Below are positions 24,246 through 40,284 of a stretch of 64,000 bases of DNA, in pieces. Both the position numbers and the translations under genes were made by a program. The DNA is taken from NCBI GenBank assembly GCA_965116865.1, contig OZ220727.1, positions 2,046,001-2,110,000 on the forward strand. Direction: 5' to 3'. A model generated the notes under the pieces. That model searched no databases. It was given only the letters and a program-made list of their open reading frames with translations, and was not told where the DNA came from. The stretch is from Aldehydirespirator sp965116865. GTDB lineage: Bacteria; Actinomycetota; Acidimicrobiia; Acidimicrobiales; Aldehydirespiratoraceae. Within the stretch, counting starts at the first letter, position 1. Each line of letters starts with the position of its first letter.

Positions 24246-26330
24246 TCACTCGCCGCGTGCGCGGGCGACGATCTCGGACTGAACGCCCGCGGGGGTGGGC
24301 TGGTACGAATCGAACTGCATCGTGTACGTCGCCCGCCCCTGTGTGCGTGACCGAAGATCGGTACTGTACCCGAACATCTCGGCGAGCGGCACCTGCGCTC
24401 TGATCGCCTGGTTGCCTCCCCGCCGCTCGGTGCCGCGGACCTGGCCGCGGCGTGCGTTGAGGTCGCCGACGACGTCGCCGAGGTAGTCGTCGGGGGTGAC
24501 GATCTCCACCGACATCACCGGCTCGAGCAGCACCGGCCTCGCCTTGGCCGCCACCTCCCGGAACCAGCCGCCGCCCGCAATCTTGAAAGCCATCTCCGAG
24601 GAGTCGACGTCGTGGGTGCGGCCGTCGGTGAGCGTGACCTTCACATCGACCGTCGGGAACCCGGCCAACACGCCGTTGCTCATCGCCTCGCGGATGCCGT
24701 CGTCGACCGGCTTGATGAACTCGCGGGGGATGGCGCCGGCCCTCACGGTGCTCTCGAACACGTACTGGCCGCCCGGGTTGGGCTCGACGGTGGCGGTGAG
24801 CACCGCGAACTGCCCCGACCCGCCCGTCTGCTTCTTGTGCACGTACGTGTGGTCGGCCACGGTCGCGGCCAGCGTCTCGCGGTACGCGACCTGGGGCTTG
24901 CCCACATTGGCCTGCACGTTGAACTCTCGCAGCATGCGGTCCACGAGCACTTCCAGGTGGAGCTCGCCCATGCCGGCGATGATGGTCTGCGCGGTCTCGG
25001 CGTCGGTGCGCACCCGGAACGTGGGGTCCTCCTCGGACAGGGCGAGCAGCGCCTTGGACATCTTGTCCTGGTCGGCCTTCGACCTCGGCTCCACCGCCAC
25101 GTCGATCACCGGGTCGGGGAAGTCGAGGTCCTCCAGGGCGATGGGGTGGGCGGGATCGCACAGCGTGTCGCCGGTGCGGCAGTCCTTGAGCCCGATGGCG
25201 GCGGCGATGTCGCCCGCGGCCGCGGAGTCGAGGTCTATTCGGTCGTTGGCGTGCATCTCCAGGATGCGGCCGATCCGCTCGGTGCGGCCGGTGCGGGTGT
25301 TGAGCACCTGAGCGCCCTTGGCCAAGGCGCCGCTGTAGACGCGGAAGTAGGTCAGCTTGCCGACGTGCGGGTCGGTGGCGATCTTGAAGGCCAGAGCAGC
25401 CAGCGGCTCGTCGTCACGGGCCGCGCGGACGGCCTCGGTGCCCGAGCGGGGCTCGACGCCGGTGACGGCGGGCACGTCGCTGGGCGACGGCAAGTAGTCG
25501 ATCACCGCGTCGAGAAGGGCCTGCACCCCCTTGTTCTTGAAGGCCGAACCGTTGAGGACCGGCACCAGCCCGCCGCCGACGGTGGCGGCCCGGATGACCG
25601 CCGAGATCTCTGCGGGGCTGATCTCGGAGTCGTCCAGGAACTTCTCGAGCAGGCTCTCGTCGTAGTCCGACAGCGTCTCAAGCAGGTCGTGGCGGTAGAG
25701 CTCGGCCTCCTCGGCGAGCTCGTCGGGGACGTCGGTCTCGGTCCAGGTCACTCCGAGATCCTCGCCGGACCAGACACGGGCCCGCATGCGCACCAGATCG
25801 ATGATGCCCCGGTAGCCGGACTCGGCGCCGATCGGCAGTTGGACCACCGCGACACGCTCGGTGAGACGCTCCCTGATCGAGTCGAGCACGGAGTCGAAGT
25901 CGGCGCCGGTGCGGTCCATCTTGTTGACGAAGCACAGCCGGGGAACGCCGTAGCGGTCGGCCTGGCGCCACACCGTCTCGGTCTGGGGCTCCACCCCGGC
26001 CACGCCGTCGAACACGGCCACCGCTCCGTCGAGCACCCGCAGCGAGCGCTCCACCTCGACGGTGAAGTCGACGTGGCCGGGCGTGTCGATGATGTTGATG
26101 CGGTGGTCGCGCCAGATGCAGTGGGTGGCCGCGGAGGTGATGGTGATGCCCCGCTCCTGCTCCTGGGCCATCCAGTCCATCGTGGCCGCGCCGTCGTGGA
26201 CCTCGCCGATCTTGTAGTTGCGGCCCGTGTAGTAGAGGATCCGCTCGGTGGTGGTGGTCTTGCCCGCGTCGATGTGCGCCATGATCCCGATGTTGCGGGT
26301 CTTGGACAGGGGGTATCGCTCGTCAGGCAT
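24246..26330 (-). CDS. fusA: Elongation factor G
   Basis: EF-G drives translocation and, with RRF, ribosome recycling. The 694-aa protein begins MPDERYPLSKTRNIGIMAHI with the P-loop AHIDAGKTTTTERIL, then ERGITITSAATHC, DTPGHVDFTVEVERSLRVLD, NKMDRTGADF and domain IV (GGSGQFAVLTATVEP). ATG at 26330 matches the conserved start; the open frame further up is 5' untranslated sequence. Confidence 0.97.
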   Translation of the reverse strand: MPDERYPLSKTRNIGIMAHIDAGKTTTTERILYYTGRNYKIGEVHDGAATMDWMAQEQERGITITSAATHCIWRDHRINIIDTPGHVDFTVEVERSLRVLDGAVAVFDGVAGVEPQTETVWRQADRYGVPRLCFVNKMDRTGADFDSVLDSIRERLTERVAVVQLPIGAESGYRGIIDLVRMRARVWSGEDLGVTWTETDVPDELAEEAELYRHDLLETLSDYDESLLEKFLDDSEISPAEISAVIRAATVGGGLVPVLNGSAFKNKGVQALLDAVIDYLPSPSDVPAVTGVEPRSGTEAVRAARDDEPLAALAFKIATDPHVGKLTYFRVYSGALAKGAQVLNTRTGRTERIGRILEMHANDRIDLDSAAAGDIAAAIGLKDCRTGDTLCDPAHPIALEDLDFPDPVIDVAVEPRSKADQDKMSKALLALSEEDPTFRVRTDAETAQTIIAGMGELHLEVLVDRMLREFNVQANVGKPQVAYRETLAATVADHTYVHKKQTGGSGQFAVLTATVEPNPGGQYVFESTVRAGAIPREFIKPVDDGIREAMSNGVLAGFPTVDVKVTLTDGRTHDVDSSEMAFKIAGGGWFREVAAKARPVLLEPVMSVEIVTPDDYLGDVVGDLNARRGQVRGTERRGGNQAIRAQVPLAEMFGYSTDLRSRTQGRATYTMQFDSYQPTPAGVQSEIVARARGE

Positions 26331-26401
26331 TGCAGGGCTTCCTGGGCTGGTTCGGGCGGACGCTGCCGACGGGGTTTCGACTCCCTCGAGCGCCGACAAG
26401 C

Positions 26402-26439
26402 CGCGACCGGGCGACAAGGCCCGGTCGCGTGCTATTGTA
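26402..26439 (-). promoter_or_regulatory. fusA leader: -10-like TACAAT and 11-bp hairpin
   Basis: On the minus strand TACAAT (26439-26434) is followed at once by a perfect inverted repeat: CGCGACCGGGC (26429-26419) and its complement (26412-26402) around a 6-nt loop. No good -35 is seen. The hairpin could be the 5' end of a new fusA-tuf-rpsJ transcript or a terminator for the upstream toxin-antitoxin genes; no T-run follows. Confidence 0.5.
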
Positions 26440-26511
26440 CGCGAGCGGCCTGCCGACCGGGCGCGATGTGTCAGACTTCACACCTCAGAGCGCTTGGCAC
26501 CGAGGCACTGC

Positions 26512-26961
26512 TCAGGTCGCGACAATCGCCTCGGCCCCGGCGCGGGTGTCCTCTTGATAGTCCGCAAGATCGTCCTCATGGTCGCCCGCGGCACCGGCCT
26601 TGTCGTCGTCGGGGTCGGCCGTGTAGTCGATCAGGCCGACTTCGCCAGGTTCCGAGCTGACCTCAATTACCAAGCCCTCGTGTCGCTGAAGGCACACGAG
26701 GATCTCGAACAGGTCGTCGGCCAGCAGTTCACCCTCGCGGCCGAACATCTCTGCCATCCTCTCCGGCGACTTGCCCGTCATCTCGCCCAGCGCCTCGAAG
26801 CCGCCGACACCGGCGATGCAGTCGCTCAGAAGGGACTTGCCGATCCTGAACTCGCCCCCGAGCATGTGCTCGATACCCCCTGCCAGCAGCAACTCCCGAA
26901 ACCCGGGATCGCGCCGCGCGCGGGCATGCACGGTCTCCTTATGGTCAACGGTAAGCGGCAT
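26512..26961 (-). CDS. Antitoxin of a type II toxin-antitoxin pair (HTH, HigA-like)
   Basis: A 149-aa protein whose first ~100 residues follow the pattern of helix-turn-helix addiction-module antidotes: FRELLLAGGIEHMLGGEFRI, GKSLLSDCIAGVGGFEALGE, MTGKSPERMAEMFGREG and DDLFEILVCLQRHEGL. The last ~40 residues are an acidic Asp/Glu/Ala tail that is longer than usual for these antitoxins. ATG at 26961 is one base past the toxin stop, so the two are coupled. Such antitoxins normally neutralise the partner and repress their own promoter. Confidence 0.75.
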   Translation of the reverse strand: MPLTVDHKETVHARARRDPGFRELLLAGGIEHMLGGEFRIGKSLLSDCIAGVGGFEALGEMTGKSPERMAEMFGREGELLADDLFEILVCLQRHEGLVIEVSSEPGEVGLIDYTADPDDDKAGAAGDHEDDLADYQEDTRAGAEAIVAT

Positions 26962-26962
26962 G

Positions 26963-27292
26963 TCAGACCTCCTCGCGCTTGCGACGCCCGTACTCACGCC
27001 AGAGTTCACGGGCCTTCTCGATGTCTTGCTGCTGACGGGCCTTCGTGCCCCCTGCGAGCAGGATGACCAGCGCGGCCCCGTCCCGGCCGAGGTAGATCCT
27101 GTAGCCGGGCCCGAAGTGTAGGCGACACTCCAACAGCCCGCCGCCGACGCCCCTGATGTTCGAGAGGTTCCCGTCCGCGATGCGTTCGAGGGCGCTGTTG
27201 ACCCGGGCGGCTGCGACCGGCTCAAGCCCGCTGAACCATCGGTGGAACGGACGGCGACCCCGGCCGTCAACATACTCGCGGATCTCGACCAC
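26963..27292 (-). CDS. RelE/HigB-family toxin
   Basis: A 109-aa protein with the compact RelE-type pattern: EIREYVDGRGRRPFHRWFSG, ALERIADGNLSNIRGVGGGL, ECRLHFGPGYRIYLGRDG, LVILLAGGTKARQQQDIEKA. These are the hallmarks of the addiction-module killer-protein group, ribosome-associated mRNA interferases that stop translation. GTG at 27292 is the start. The toxin precedes the antitoxin, as in HigBA modules. Sequence upstream (27300-27360) is AT-rich, unlike the surroundings, and probably contains the promoter/operator. Confidence 0.82.
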   Translation of the reverse strand: MVEIREYVDGRGRRPFHRWFSGLEPVAAARVNSALERIADGNLSNIRGVGGGLLECRLHFGPGYRIYLGRDGAALVILLAGGTKARQQQDIEKARELWREYGRRKREEV

Positions 27293-27368
27293 GCCCCGAC
27301 CGTAACGGCATTGATCCTATTTTCAACATTTTCAATATAAACCAATATATAGAATGGTTTCAAAAGGG

Positions 27369-27600
27369 CTCTCCGCGTTTCAGGTCGGGGTGAGGGTGTC
27401 GAGCAGTGCCCAGTTGGGTTTGCCGGCGTAGAGCAGGGCGCGGATGCGGTAGTTGGCGAAGTCAGTGCCCGAACGCGGCGCGTTTGACGAGGTTGACGAG
27501 GTTGTTGGCGGCTTCGGCAGCGGCGTTGGTGACTTTGGCGATGTGCCAGTTGGAGATCTGGGCTCTCAGCGCCCGGTAAGCCAGCTTCGTTCCAACGTCA
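27369..27600 (-). mobile_element. 3' remnant of an ISL3-family transposase gene
   Basis: On the minus strand the sequence codes SNWHIAKVTNAAAEAANNLV, NLVKRAAFG, then after a frameshift DFANYRIRALLYAGKPNWAL, LDTLTPT and stop. This is the typical C-terminal end of ISL3-type transposases. The rest of the gene is absent. The final bases (TGAAACGCGGAGAG) recur at 54602-54616 next to the selenocysteine tRNA. No intact gene is seen from 27301 to 27733 apart from this remnant. Confidence 0.8.
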
Positions 27601-27733
27601 CTCACCGCTACTCAACCTCACCGACGCTTCGCATACGGCAGTCGAACCTAGAGACAGCGGGCCAACGCCACATGGCTCTCTGTTGCCTTACCCGCGGTTC
27701 TAACCGTTTCCCAAGCGTCATGCGCCCTGGGCA

Positions 27734-28204
27734 CTACCAGCGGTAGTGCGCGAAGGCCTTGTTGGACTCGGCCATCTTCTGGAGGTCCTCGCGGCGTTTC
27801 ACCGACGCGCCGACGCCGTTGCCTGCGTCGAGCAGCTCGTTGGCCAGGCGCTCAGCCATCGTGCGCTCCCGGCGGCCGCGGGCGTAGGTGACGATCCAGC
27901 GGACCGCGAGCGTGGTGGCCCGGCGGGGCCTGACCTCCACCGGCACCTGGTAGGTAGCGCCGCCCACCCGCCGGCTGCGCACCTCCAACTGCGGCCGGAC
28001 ATTGTCGACGGCCCGTTTGAGGGTGGACACCGGCTCGGCGCCCGTCTTGTCCTCCACGATGGTCATGGCGTCGTAGACGATGCGCTCGGCCAGCGAGCGC
28101 TTGCCGCGCTGCAGCACCTTGTTGATCACCTGGGTGACGAGCAGCGACCGGTGGATCGGGTCCGGCTGGAGCTCTCGGCGCGTCGCCGGTCCCTTGCGCG
28201 ACAT
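27734..28204 (-). CDS. rpsG: 30S ribosomal protein S7
   Basis: S7 nucleates the small-subunit head and touches the E site. The 156-aa protein has MSRKGPATRRELQPDPIHRS, LVTQVINKVLQRGKRSLAER, GGATYQVPVEVRPRRATTLA and the C-terminal MAESNKAFAHYRW. It begins one base after the rpsL stop. fusA, normally next, is displaced by about 1.4 kb. Confidence 0.97.
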   Translation of the reverse strand: MSRKGPATRRELQPDPIHRSLLVTQVINKVLQRGKRSLAERIVYDAMTIVEDKTGAEPVSTLKRAVDNVRPQLEVRSRRVGGATYQVPVEVRPRRATTLAVRWIVTYARGRRERTMAERLANELLDAGNGVGASVKRREDLQKMAESNKAFAHYRW

Positions 28205-28205
28205 G

Positions 28206-28577
28206 TCAGGATCCCTTCTTGACGCCGTAGCGGCTGCGGGCCTTGCGGCGGTCGCGCACCCCGGCGGTGTCGAGCGTTCCCCGCACGACCTTGTAACGCA
28301 CTCCGGGGAGGTCCCTCACCCGGCCGCCCCGCACCAGCACGATCGAGTGCTCCTGGAGGTTGTGGCCCTCCCCCGGAATGTACGCGGTTATCTCCACGCC
28401 TGTGGTGAGCCGGACACGGGCAACCTTGCGCAGGGCCGAGTTCGGCTTCTTGGGCGTGGCCGTGTAGACCCTCGTGCATACGCCCCGCCGCTGCGGCGCG
28501 CCCTGCAGAGCGGGCGTCGACTCCTTGCGGCGCTTCGTCTGGCGGCCCTTGCGGACCAGCTGCTGGATCGTGGGCAT
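28206..28577 (-). CDS. rpsL: 30S ribosomal protein S12
   Basis: S12 monitors codon-anticodon pairing at the A site. The 123-aa protein reads MPTIQQLVRKGRQTKRRKES, CTRVYTATPKKPNSALRKVA (with the lysine altered in streptomycin resistance intact), YIPGEGHNLQEHSIVLVRGG, RVRDLPGVRYKVVRG. ATG at 28577. It heads the rpsL-rpsG pair. Confidence 0.97.
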   Translation of the reverse strand: MPTIQQLVRKGRQTKRRKESTPALQGAPQRRGVCTRVYTATPKKPNSALRKVARVRLTTGVEITAYIPGEGHNLQEHSIVLVRGGRVRDLPGVRYKVVRGTLDTAGVRDRRKARSRYGVKKGS

Positions 28578-28677
28578 GGAAGGGCAGTTCCTCAGTCGTG
28601 GGCGAACGACGCAGTCTAGGCGCGCGCCGACGGGGTTCGGCACCCGGTCGGGACGAACTGGCCGAACGCCGCGACCG

Positions 28678-32622
<3,945 letters not shown>

Positions 32623-32695
32623 GCCGTCTCCTCGTCGTGCGTGTTCGTGGCGTTGGGTGGTTGCGGTCTGTCGGTTCCGTGCCGTGCTCGCAGGC

Positions 32696-36364
<3,669 letters not shown>

Positions 36365-36534
36365 GTGGTACTCCCGAAGGCCGATCGATATGCTTTCACG
36401 CGGTCGTGCGGGCGCGCGTAGAGGGAGGGGGATCAGCCAACCGGAGCTGCCTCCCAGCACGCACAGAAGACCACGGTGGCAGGAAGGCTAGGCCGAGGCG
36501 CGCCCGAACACAACCAGCCCGGCGGCACGTTCTC

Positions 36535-36560
36535 GGCTCTCGATCCACGGACCGAGAGCC
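36535..36560. promoter_or_regulatory. Hairpin in the rpoB upstream region
   Basis: GGCTCTCG (36535-36542) pairs with CGAGAGCC (36553-36560) around a 10-nt loop. It lies in the untranslated region ahead of rpoB; its role cannot be told from the sequence, and no T-run follows on either strand. Confidence 0.4.
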
Positions 36561-36630
36561 GCCGCGCCGAATCGCCGCGAGCGCACGGCGCTGACAGTGC
36601 CCTCAGGCTTGCCGGGCTTCCTCCAATCCC

Positions 36631-36795
36631 GCGAATAAGAGCGAGCGCGGATAGGAGTGATCCGCCCTGACACTCGTGATCGTCGTAACCACCACACCGA
36701 TGCCGCCTGCCTCCATGTCGAGCCGCCCTGACACTCGTGATCGTCGTCGTGTCAGGGATCCCGCGAATAAGAGCGAGCGCGGATAGGAGTGAGCC
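36631..36795. repeat. Direct repeats and hairpin upstream of rpoB
   Basis: GCGAATAAGAGCGAGCGCGG followed by ATAGGAGTGA occurs at 36631 and 36763 (132 bp apart), and GCCCTGACACTCGTGATCGT occurs at 36664 and 36725 (61 bp apart). CCCTGACAC and GTGTCAGGG (about 36727-36758) form a 9-bp stem with a 14-nt loop. The core AGAGCGAGCGCGGAT also matches the left end of the IS5-type element at 42979. The rest of 36365-36922 contains no gene that I can see. Confidence 0.8.
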
Positions 36796-36922
36796 CGTCG
36801 TGTCGCTGCGGTGTCATTCCCGCTCTTGTTCGCTGCGCTCACGGGCCGCTCGGGCCACGGCCTCGCCCGTATGGGCCGCGTCGCTCCCGCCTGTTCGCTC
36901 GGTCTCTGAGCGCAGTCCCGAC

Positions 36923-37681
36923 CTATCGGGCCTGCAGGACGGTTCGGGCGGTCTCAATGTCGGCGCTGCCCGCACCCGCGTCGGCGAGGTAGCCGGCGGC
37001 TCCGCCCCAGCGATCGTGCAGCCGCTCCAGCGTGTCCGACATCACCGCCTCGCGGGCCTCCCACAAAGGGGCGAACCGCGCCGGATCGAGGCCGTGGGCC
37101 TCGAGCAGGGGGACAAGCGCGGCAGCCTCGGTGTGGTCGTGCTGGGCACTGGGCCGCCGCTTCGAGGACAACGCGTAGTCGGCCACCACGTGCTCGGCGG
37201 CCACGCCGGCGAGATCCAGCAGCAGCATCGAGGCCACCCCGGTGCGGTCCTTGCCTGCGGTGCAGTGGATCACCACCGGCCCGCCTTGGGCCACTCGGCT
37301 GACCACACGGGCGAACGACGGACCGAAGTTCCGCAGGATGCGGACGTAGCCGGCCACCATCTCGGCCTCGCCGTAGGATTCGATCTCTCCCGCGACGATG
37401 CGCTCGTAGATCGTCCGGCCCCGGCGCTTGGCGTCGCTGGTCATGGACAGCCTGGTGTAGGACGCGCCCGCGGGCAGCCGGTCCGGGAAGTCGGCCGCCT
37501 CGGTCTCCGAGCGCAGGTCGAAGACGTGACGGATACCCGCTCGCTCCAGACGGCGCAAGTCGGCGTCGCTGAGCGTGCACAGCCGGTCCGCGCGGTACAC
37601 CAGACCGGAGCGCGTCGACCCCCCGCCGACTACGGGCAGGCCGCCGAGGTCGCGGAAATTGCTGGGACCATCGAGGACCAT
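36923..37681 (-). CDS. Protein tyrosine/serine phosphatase
   Basis: A 252-aa protein of the tyrosine-phosphatase superfamily (the mycobacterial PtpB-like group): SNFRDLGGLPVVGGG near the N-terminus, FDLRSETEAADFPDRLP, and the phosphate-binding loop HCTAGKDRTG with catalytic Cys and Arg of CX5R. It should dephosphorylate protein or phosphoinositide substrates; targets unknown. ATG at 37681 is chosen (MVLDGPSNFRD); ATG at 37726 is possible. It lies between rplL and rpoB on the same strand, an unusual neighbour. Confidence 0.85.
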   Translation of the reverse strand: MVLDGPSNFRDLGGLPVVGGGSTRSGLVYRADRLCTLSDADLRRLERAGIRHVFDLRSETEAADFPDRLPAGASYTRLSMTSDAKRRGRTIYERIVAGEIESYGEAEMVAGYVRILRNFGPSFARVVSRVAQGGPVVIHCTAGKDRTGVASMLLLDLAGVAAEHVVADYALSSKRRPSAQHDHTEAAALVPLLEAHGLDPARFAPLWEAREAVMSDTLERLHDRWGGAAGYLADAGAGSADIETARTVLQAR

Positions 37682-37811
37682 GGGCCGTCGCGTCGTCCCA
37701 GGGCCACACCCTCCGCTCCGGTCCATCGCGCCGCTAGCCGCCGGGGTGCCGCCAGACCCTGACGCTGCGGCCGACAGCCGGGTCCGGCGCGGAGGCTCGC
37801 AGACCCGTCCG

Positions 37812-38198
37812 CTAGACCAGCTCGACCTCGGCGCCGACTGCCTCCAGAGCCGCCTTGGCCTTCTCGGCATCGTCCTTGGCGAGTCCTTGCAGCACCGGCC
37901 TAGGGGCGTTGTCCACCAGTTCCTTGGCGTCTTTGAGACCGAGCGAGGTGAGGCTGCGCACCTCCTTGATCACCTGAATCTTCTTGTCGCCGACCCCGGC
38001 CAGGACGACGTCGAAGGAATCCTTGGCCTCCTCGTCGCCTGCGCCCGCATCTCCGGCGGCGCCCGCAGGCGCGACGGCGACGGCGGCCGGCGCGGCCGCC
38101 TGCACATCGAAGCGCTCCTCGAACTCCTTGAGCAGTTCGCTCAACTCGAGCACGGTCATCTGCGAGATCGAGTCGAGGATCTCTTCGGTGGTTGCCAT
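37812..38198 (-). CDS. rplL: 50S ribosomal protein L7/L12
   Basis: The 128-aa stalk protein recruits translational GTPases. It has the N-terminal dimerisation helices (ILDSISQMTVLELSELLKEF), an Ala/Gly-rich hinge and the C-terminal domain ending KKIQVIKEVRSLTSLGLKDA, KELVDNAPRPVLQGL. It follows rplJ by 2 bp. Confidence 0.97.
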   Translation of the reverse strand: MATTEEILDSISQMTVLELSELLKEFEERFDVQAAAPAAVAVAPAGAAGDAGAGDEEAKDSFDVVLAGVGDKKIQVIKEVRSLTSLGLKDAKELVDNAPRPVLQGLAKDDAEKAKAALEAVGAEVELV

Positions 38199-38200
38199 GG

Positions 38201-38803
38201 TCAGGCCTCCTGTTCTTCGGATGGTCGGTCTGTGTCGGGCGCCGGGGCCGTGTCAGGCGCCGGAACAGAGTCGCCGGCCGGGCCGCCTGCGTCGATCAGC
38301 GCTTGGAGCCCGCAGGCGAAGTTGCGGGGCAGAGCCTGCAAAAGCCCGGCGAACTGCATCAGCGGCGCGCCGAACGCGCCGGCGAGCCGCGCGAGCATCT
38401 GGTCGCGCGGCGGAAGGTCGGCCAGGGCCACCACATCCTCGGCGCCGAGCACCTTGTCGCCCAGCACCCCACCCTTCAGCACCAGTGCGCGGTTGGAGCG
38501 AGCGAAGTCCCGCAACGCCTTGGCCACCGCAGCCGCGTCACCCCCGCCGCCCACGAAAGCGATCGCTGTCGGTCCGGTCAGCAGACGGGCGAGGTCCATG
38601 CCCAACTCGGCGGTAGCGAAACGGACCATCGTGTTCTTGTAGATCGTGTACTCGCCGCCGACAGCACGCAGCAACCGGCGCAGCTCAGCCATCTCACCGA
38701 CGTTCAGCCCGCGGAACTCGGTCAGCAGCGCCGCGTCGCTGGCCGCCAGCCGGTCGCGCACTTCAGCGACGACGGCCGCCTTATCGGGTCTGGGGACTGT
38801 CAT
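38201..38803 (-). CDS. rplJ: 50S ribosomal protein L10
   Basis: L10 is the base of the L7/L12 stalk. The 200-aa protein starts MTVPRPDKAAVVAEVRDRLA, has LTEFRGLNVGEMAELRRLLR, YTIYKNTMVRFA and TGPTAIAFVGGG, with a C-terminal helix for L12 binding. The end carries a short Pro/Ala/Asp duplication (PAPDTAPAPDT). ATG at 38803. Confidence 0.96.
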   Translation of the reverse strand: MTVPRPDKAAVVAEVRDRLAASDAALLTEFRGLNVGEMAELRRLLRAVGGEYTIYKNTMVRFATAELGMDLARLLTGPTAIAFVGGGGDAAAVAKALRDFARSNRALVLKGGVLGDKVLGAEDVVALADLPPRDQMLARLAGAFGAPLMQFAGLLQALPRNFACGLQALIDAGGPAGDSVPAPDTAPAPDTDRPSEEQEA

Positions 38804-38904
38804 TGTGCCTTCCTCGTCCGGCGGGCCTGCCGACCCATTGGTGCTCCCCGCGGAGCGCACCGGATGTCTCAGGTGAGCGCGGTCAGCCCGTGATCCTAGC
38901 AGCC

Positions 38905-39603
38905 CTAGTCGGCCGCTCCGACGTCAGCGGGATCGATCCGCACGCCGGGACCCATCGAGGAACTGAGCACCATCCTCTTCATGTACCTGCCCTTGGCGGC
39001 GGCCGGCTTGGCCCGCTGGATCTCGGCCACCACGGCCCGGAGGTTCCTGAGCAGGTCCTCCTCCGCGAACGAGGCCCGTCCGATGGGCACATGCACATTG
39101 GCGAACCGGTCGGTGCGGTACTCCACCTTGCCGCCCTTGAACTCCTCGACGGTGCGGGCCACGTCGGTGGTGACCGTCCCGGTCTTGGGGTTGGGCATCA
39201 GGCCGCGGGGTCCGAGGATCCGGCCGAGCTTGCCGACCACCGGCATCATGTCAGGCGTGGCTACGGCCACGTCGAAGTCGGTCATGCCCCCCGACACCTG
39301 CTCGGCCAGGTCGTCCGACCCCACGAAGTCGGCACCGGCCTCGCGGGCGGTGGTCGCGGCCTCGCCCTGCGCGAACACCGCGACCCGCACCTCCTTGCCG
39401 GTACCCGACGGCAGTGACACCGTGCCCCGCAGCATCTGGTCGGCTTTGCGGGGATCGACTCCGAGCCGCACCACAACATCGACGCTCTCGTCGAACCTCC
39501 TCGCGGCCAGGCTCTTCACCAGGCTCACCGCGTCGGCGTCGCTGTGGAGGCGCAGCCGATCGAACTTCTTCGAGGCCTCGACGTACTTCTTGCCCTTGGC
39601 CAT
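38905..39603 (-). CDS. rplA: 50S ribosomal protein L1
   Basis: L1 forms the mobile E-site stalk. The 232-aa protein has MAKGKKYVEASKKFDRLRLH, VVRLGVDPRKADQMLRGTVS, the signature GKLGRILGPRGLMPNPKTGT and YRTDRFANVHVPIGRASF. ATG at 39603. It is separated from rplK by a 137-bp, lower-GC spacer that contains an IS-end remnant. Confidence 0.97.
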   Translation of the reverse strand: MAKGKKYVEASKKFDRLRLHSDADAVSLVKSLAARRFDESVDVVVRLGVDPRKADQMLRGTVSLPSGTGKEVRVAVFAQGEAATTAREAGADFVGSDDLAEQVSGGMTDFDVAVATPDMMPVVGKLGRILGPRGLMPNPKTGTVTTDVARTVEEFKGGKVEYRTDRFANVHVPIGRASFAEEDLLRNLRAVVAEIQRAKPAAAKGRYMKRMVLSSSMGPGVRIDPADVGAAD

Positions 39604-39645
39604 GGTCACTCCCTGCCGCTGATGATCCGCTGGGCCTCTAGGCGA

Positions 39646-39735
39646 CTGTTGAGTAATGCCGATTTCGCGCAGTACACAACCTTCTGACCTTCGGTTTTGT
39701 GACAGCGATATCGCGATTTTGGGACACAATCAACA
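39646..39735 (+). mobile_element. Solo end of an unidentified insertion sequence
   Basis: CTGTTGAGTAATGCCGATTT followed by CGCG at 39646-39669 matches, at 22 of 24 positions, the reverse complement of 45965-45988, and similarity continues for about 40 more bases (TCTGACxTxxGGTTTTG). The spacer between rplA and rplK is clearly less GC-rich than the genes around it and also contains an imperfect palindrome with TTGTGxC arms (39697-39729). It looks like one end of an IS left in the operon; the family is not identified. Confidence 0.6.
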
Positions 39736-39740
39736 CTCTC

Positions 39741-40166
39741 CTAGGCGACGGTCACGCCCATCGAGCGGGCGGTCCCCTCGACCTGCGCCTTGGCCGCCTC
39801 CAGGTCGTTGGCGTTGAGGTCGGGCATCTTGATCTGGGCGATCTCCGTCAACTGGGCGTCGGTGATGGCGCCGACGGTGTCGCGGCCCGGGGTCTCCGCC
39901 GCCTTCTCCAAGCCGGCCGCGGAGCGGATCAGGAACGACGTCGGCGGCGTCTTGGTGACGAACGTAAACGTCCGATCCTCGTAGATGGTTATCTCCGCCG
40001 GGACGATCTGGCCCCGCATGTGATCGGTGCGAGCGTTGTAATCCTTGCAGAAGTCCATGATGGCCACGCCGTGGGGGCCCAGCGCGGTTCCCACCGGCGG
40101 CGCGGGCGTCGCCTGACCGGCGGGAATCTGGATCTTGACTCGGGCTGTTACCTGCTTGCGTGCCAT
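39741..40166 (-). CDS. rplK: 50S ribosomal protein L11
   Basis: L11 forms the GTPase-associated centre with L10. The 141-aa protein begins MARKQVTARVKIQIPAGQAT, has PPVGTALGPHGVAIMDFCKD, FVTKTPPTSFLIRSAAGL and ends EGTARSMGVTVA. ATG at 40166. Confidence 0.97.
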   Translation of the reverse strand: MARKQVTARVKIQIPAGQATPAPPVGTALGPHGVAIMDFCKDYNARTDHMRGQIVPAEITIYEDRTFTFVTKTPPTSFLIRSAAGLEKAAETPGRDTVGAITDAQLTEIAQIKMPDLNANDLEAAKAQVEGTARSMGVTVA

Positions 40167-40284
40167 CTGGGCTCTCTTCGGGCGTGTGACGATGGGCGGG
40201 TGGCGGTGGACCCGCTCCAGACTTGGAAGTGTGGCGGCAACGGCCCCAGTCGGCAACCCGCCGCCGTGACCGACCCCGGCCCGG

